A stretch of 64,000 bases of DNA from Mimachlamys varia (Eukaryota > Mollusca > Bivalvia > Pectinida > Pectinidae), in assembly GCA_947623455.1 (NCBI GenBank), contig OX392536.1, positions 9,233,282-9,297,281 on the forward strand, read 5' to 3'. This document shows positions 59,516 to 64,000 of this stretch, piece by piece. Each line of letters opens with the position of its first letter. The stretch's first letter is position 1. Below the pieces are notes generated by a model. It did not search any database. It was not told the origin of the DNA and saw only the letters and a list, made by a program, of their open reading frames with translations. Both the position numbers and the translations under genes were made by a program.

Positions 59516-59605
59516 CAATCCTAGGCCTGTTGTAAGTTAAGCTGAACTCTATGGATGTAGACTTGTTTCCATCACTATAAATCATCACTATCAGCCTTTG
59601 TATTT
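59514..59605 (-). CDS. Speculative exon beside the 34-bp array
   Basis: 92-nt open stretch with acceptor ATGTCAATAG and donor ATTGAG|GTAAGG, entered in phase 1 and left in phase 0. It encodes IQRLIVMIYSDGNKSTSIEF then SLTYNRPRIE, an alternating hydrophobic/polar pattern like beta strands. I do not recognise the protein; it is not part of TIA proteins. A chance open frame of 30 codons is quite possible. Confidence 0.3.
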
Positions 59606-62060
59606 CTATTGACATGTTATCATTGAACATTTTTTAAAGAAAGGAGGGGAAAAAAATAATATATATAACAACAATGTATTAGAAAGGTATATGGGCAGAA
59701 AAAGTTGAAAGCACAGTAGCCTAACTGAGCCGTGTAGGTGTCATCAGAGGTTTGCTAGGAACGGGAGGTGAGCGCGAGGGTGAGGATTATGTAACAAGTC
59801 ACCCCACAGTCACGGGTCGGTCTTTATGGCTACTGTGCATGTGAGAATGGCATGAAACATTGCGAGAGACCTCGCTGCCTGGAGAATCCTCCGCCCAGTT
59901 TTTCACGAATGCAAACATTGCCTGCAGAGAGTCCGTCAAGATACCCTAAATGACATTGCAGTGTTATAATTCATGCCTAATTTGACAGAGCAACAATGCT
60001 TTTATCCATGTAATTAATTAGCATCGCAACTAACATTAGCCAGTCTGATCCCGTCCTTCAGAAGAATTACATTGAAAATAGTGTCAAAATCATGTCAACT
60101 TTGTCTTAAAATTGACAGCTCTTATGTTACATGGCGCAGGAAAGATTGCGAAAAAGAAGTTGTCGGAAGCCACCATTTTAGCAGCATTTCCCTGTAGTCC
60201 CGGCTTTCTTATTTGCAGCTATAATAAAGCTTGGCTGTAGAAGGATTTATAGGAATTTCACAAGTTTACAGTGTTCCCCACTGTTCCAGGCCAGTTCCCT
60301 GACGGAAGCTACGCCACAAATATTCTCCGCGCATTTGGCAACGGAAGCATTCATCTTTCTGGTTCTCTCAACAAATATCTAACGTCAAGAAGTTCTATAA
60401 TGGAAACAGTCACATCCCCAGAAAGATGTTATTGTTTTTGCAGAGAATATTTATATATATGGAAAAAAAACAACCCAAAAACAACAAAAAAAACTGAAAG
60501 CACTGAAGGCAGATCCCAGACCATGTAAAACTGAGGGCAATGTGTTCCTCAGGGAGCCCATTGATTTCGACATTATCTGTCGATTCTGCCCTAAAACATT
60601 TGGTGGGTACTGGGGCATAAGACTGATAATACCGTGTGCTCATACTCCAAATCGTTAGAATCGCATCTGTGACCGAACAATTCTCACCGACACGAAATCA
60701 TGTTTTTTTTTCTGCGACTCTTAAGTTGTCTAAAATGATAATAAAAAAAAAGCCATCTTGATATTGCAGGACGGAGCCGCTCTGAAACAAGACGGAGGCC
60801 AGAAACCGTGAGATTTATGGCTCTCCGTGATGGTCTGAGCATTGCTTCATGGAAAAAGCTGAAAATTAATTTCCGTTGGAGTTTTCTTAAGGAATAAACG
60901 GTAAGGATTTATTGCAAAGTGTCCAAAGCCATCTGCCTATTTAGACGACCATAAATCATGCCATTATGGAGGCGAGCTCTTGCTTTCTGATGACACAAAC
61001 CCATAAGCAATGTGTCTTAGAAGAGTTATATAGTTAGATATAAATAGCAGTATTAACCCCCAGCTTTCATTCAACATTTATCTTTCTATTTTTTAAGGAC
61101 TCAAGCATCTATCCCCCCTCCCCTGCGCCCCCACAGGTTTTTTTTTCTAACTCTATATTTTGACCTGATTGTACCAGCGATAACCTTCGTTAACGGGACG
61201 ATACAAAAACAGTGGTTTGAGTTTTAGCCTATATATAACTATGTTGTAGGGGATATAATTATAGCCCAGATCCTAGCATTGCTTCGTAGATACGTCTGCG
61301 GTCACTACAATTAATGCCTGTGAAAAATGTATTACGCGTTATTGATTTAGAATGGAAGACAATGAAAAATATGTTTCTGTGTGTTTTATAGCACGCACTG
61401 CCATAGAGGTGAAGCTTACGACCATCTGTATTACCTACTGTCATATGGGTCCAGCATCGCGGAGTGGAGGACTTATATGGGCACCCTGTCAGATGGCCCA
61501 CACTGATTCTAGATAAATTGTATTGGGTGAGACACAGCCGATATCATCGACATACCAATGTTTGCTTGCAACAATCGTCTTCTCCTGATAGTCAGCAGAA
61601 CATTTGTTGGTGTCAAAGCCGCTATATATCAATCAGGATCGGAATAAAATTCAGCCGGCCTCTCCATTCACCGTATACATACAGTATCACAGCACAACAG
61701 CTCCCGTCACTCAAAACGATTCGGCATCCACCGTAACGAAAGCATATCTTACAACTCATTCCGGTTTGATTTTTCTATGATGCTCTTCTGGATTTTATTT
61801 TCCGTTCTTAGATTATAAAACCCATCATATTTAATATCCCATTGTCGTTAAAATAGCATCAAATATGATAACGGCTCCTAATTTAAAATAGAAATTAAAG
61901 TTCTGTGTTTTATCAAGATTATTTTAAGTTTCATTATGTTTTGTTCTCACTAATATGTTGGATTCTGTTAAGAAATAGTTTTACCCTGAGTAGATACTCA
62001 CATCAGGCTGTAGTACATATCATGAAGATGTTGAAAATAGAACTGTAAACCAACGGCTAA
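59606..62060. promoter_or_regulatory. Repeat-poor, GC-balanced stretch; possible regulatory DNA
   Basis: 59700-61000 lacks tandem repeats and has patches with homeodomain-like words (TAATTAATTAGCAT, CCATAAATCATG). It contains AGCCACCATTTTAGCAGCAT. Nothing coding. A regulatory role is only inferred from composition and from its position upstream of the visible TIA exons. Confidence 0.2.
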
Positions 62061-62063
62061 CTT

Positions 62064-62535
62064 ATACCCCCCAACCCCCACTTTTGCAATAAAAAATTTT
62101 ACATGCTGTTGTACTGACAAATTAGTGTTCAACAAGAATTTGGGTATTTGGACCTGATTACCATGGCAACCAAAATTTCTGCAGAAAAATACCCTGCATG
62201 CACATTTACACATGGTCCCTAACATTCCTGTGTAGTTTCACTTGAATCAATTGACAGGTTAATGAGTAGTTGTCTGTAAAAATAATGTCCCCCCAAAAAA
62301 CGAAGTAAAGGGACCTGGTTACCATGGCAATCAATTTTTTTAATCGTGATATAGATTACACACATCTACAATCTATCAAGATTATTGCCACAAAGTTTCG
62401 TTGAAATTCCCTCAGTAGTTTAGGAGAAGTAGCCGGTACATCGTTGTGTCTACAGACAGACAGACAACCTGAATCCAGTATACACCCCCTAACTTTGTTG
62501 CGGGGGTATAATAACTTTGTTGCGAGGGGTATAAC
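62064..62535 (+). mobile_element. Hairpin-ended non-autonomous repeat (TATACACCCCC...GGGGGTATA)
   Basis: The left end is TATACCCCCCAACCCCCAC. The body has two related segments around GG(A/T)CCTG(A/G)TTACCATGGCAA. An ACAGACAGACAGAC microsatellite precedes the terminal hairpin TATACACCCCC/GGGGGTATA (62479-62510), followed by a partial second end. It belongs to the same family as 53230-53540. Confidence 0.65.
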
Positions 62536-63352
62536 TATAAACAATGACACATTAAACGGAACACCTTTTTTTTGAAATCCTGTGACACTACCTCTAAGCC
62601 AAAAACATCTGCAGTCATTTCGGTTCAAATTCTGGGTCGATTCTGAAGGAAAATCTAATAATCAAAATTAAAAGTTAATAATTTTTATGATGATATTTTA
62701 ATATTTTAAAGAATATAAAAAAAAAAAATCCAAATATCAAACAAAAAAGCCAGTCTCTGTACATAAGTATATAATAAAGGTAACTCTAAAACAAAAACGT
62801 CAAAAAGATAAAAAGAGAAAAGAACAAATCAAACAAAAGAAGAAATAAATAAAAACAGATGAACTTCACTCTCCACCCAAATTACCTCCAATAGACTCTG
62901 CCAAAATCAATGCAAGCCTAGCCTATGGAGGGCTGATGGGTGGAGAAGGGTCCATATAAATAGGAACAAAGTTGAAGTTTCCTCTGCTAAATATAGGATC
63001 TACAAAAACAAACGAGAGAGAAATAAAACCTGGTAAACGACTGAAATAATGCAAAAAAACAAAAAGGATCAAATCCTTATCAGAAAAATACAAACCAAAG
63101 TTTAGAAATGAGGACACTAGGGACTGGTTTTATGTATACAGCTAAATACCAGCATAGTTATGTACCAAACTCTGCATCCAACCTATATACTAGGCTTCAC
63201 TAATCAAGGCAAGTTGTAATCGCCATAGAGACCAGGCAGAAAGATCAAAGTAAGCTAGGCCATGAATATTCATGACAAATTTACTAACATGAAGATGAAG
63301 GAATAAAGTCTACATGTATTCTGAATATATATAAAAAAATACACAGCGTTAC
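62536..63352. other. Unannotated
   Basis: AT-rich with A-runs; nothing recognised. Confidence 0.4.
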
Positions 63353-63418
63353 CTTGGCACCCCTGTTGTTCCAAAATGGACTCTCTTTCTTTCTGTTCTT
63401 GGCGAGTCTATATTGAAG
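63353..63418 (-). CDS. Speculative exon with KRVHF motif
   Basis: 66-nt stretch with acceptor CACCTCTCTAG and donor CCAAG|GTAACG, phase 2 to 2, encoding FNIDSPRTERKRVHFGTTGV plus PR. KRVHF fits the RVxF docking consensus for protein phosphatase 1. It joins in phase to 63709-63794. An alternative phase-0 frame (RLAKNRKKESPFWNNRGAK) is also open. The protein is not identified. Confidence 0.35.
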
Positions 63419-63708
63419 CTAGAGAGGTGACAGGGCTTTCAAACTACGTGTAAAATTTGGGGTAGATATACTCAAACAGATGAAGTTAGGCATAGTAGCA
63501 AAAAGTTTTACTGGGGGAAATTTGATAAAAAAATAAATGCAAATGTAAAAGAAAAGTATACATATGTATCCAGTGATTTCAATATTGGGGAATATATCCA
63601 TCCCTGGTTTTCCATATAATAATAATTAGGAAAGAAGTCTGTAATTGAAATGCAAAAAAAGTATATAAATATATGAAAAGTAATGTAATAATAATGAAAA
63701 ACGCATAC

Positions 63709-63794
63709 ATAGCCTGGCTCACACTCTCTGAGAACACTGGCGAAACCCGTGTTTCCCTGGAAACCATCGGGTGCGGACACGTCTTCATGTAATG
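63709..63794 (-). CDS. Speculative exon upstream of the KRVHF exon
   Basis: 86-nt stretch with acceptor CTTAACAG and donor GCTAT|GTATGC, phase 0 to 2, encoding HYMKTCPHPMVSRETRVSPV then FSESVSQA. Its last two bases complete Ile with the next exon. A second open frame (LHEDVSAPDGFQGNTGFASV...) exists. If real, these exons belong to another gene or to an unrecognised upstream part of this transcription unit. Confidence 0.3.
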
Positions 63795-63819
63795 CTGTTA
63801 AGCAAAGGACAGGAATGGT

Positions 63820-64000
63820 ATTACAAGTTATGACTACTTTTGCCTTGTATTACAAGTTATGACTACTTTTGCCTTGTATTGCAAGTTATGACTACTTTTG
63901 CCTTGTATTACAAGTTATGACTACTTTTGCCTTGTATTACAAATTATGACTACTTTTGCCTGGTATTACATGTCACGACAACTTTTGCCTGGTATTTTAT
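63820..64000. repeat. 29-bp minisatellite, at least 6 copies, cut by the window end
   Basis: Unit CAAGTTATGACTACTTTTGC + CTTGTATTA, period 29 (63824, 63853). Confidence 0.95.

Overview
The window looks like nuclear DNA from a bivalve (or at least lophotrochozoan) mollusc. It is AT-rich, intron-dominated and loaded with minisatellites. It carries repeats with a typically molluscan architecture: a pearl/Helentron-like element with a tandem core, a GGAC microsatellite and a terminal hairpin; a tRNA-derived SINE; small TIR elements; and short GGGAG(A/G)TAA motifs. Nothing prokaryotic or viral is visible.

One gene is recognised with confidence: a TIA1/TIAL1-family RNA-binding protein on the minus strand. 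Reading from high to low coordinates, its exons are the second half of RRM2 (52771-52846 and 45250-45355), the linker plus start of RRM3 (44804-44896), the rest of RRM3 (85- and 142-nt exons), and the Q/Y/P-rich prion-like tail (191- and 113-nt exons) with candidate last exons. All splice phases agree. RRM1 and the first half of RRM2 were not found and should lie beyond 64000.

The striking feature is that the 3' part of the gene is present twice, in a direct duplication of at least 7.8 kb: copy B at 26460-34210, next to the upstream exons, and copy A at 1-7829. The coding exons are identical between copies by eye. The four internal exons total 531 nt and form a symmetric phase 1-1 block, so copy A could be appended in frame to copy B. 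The duplication breakpoint falls inside a SINE.

Layout: 1-7829 duplication copy A; 7830-26459 spacer with an inverted repeat, three degenerate reverse-transcriptase fragments and minisatellites; 26460-34210 duplication copy B; 34211-38180 SINE remainder and two minisatellites; 38183-43217 an expanded pearl/Helentron-like element with roughly 31-33 tandem 145-bp units, each carrying nuclear-receptor-type half-sites; 44400-45355 TIA exons with partial exon copies and an array of U1-snRNA-5'-end-like motifs; 45690-49410 three minisatellites; 52771-52846 RRM2 exon; 53230-55192 two more hairpin-ended repeats; 58240-59515 a 34-bp minisatellite with a 282-bp higher-order repeat; 59.5-64 kb three speculative exons, another hairpin-ended repeat and a 29-bp minisatellite.

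Most short open frames here are chance or repeat-derived, including the 393-residue one over the 34-bp array and the roughly 91-residue series over the 145-bp array. The most interesting material is structural: the in-frame duplicated 3' module of a splicing regulator, and the tandem splice-site-like and U1-like motifs around its exons. All of this is inference from sequence and needs transcript data.
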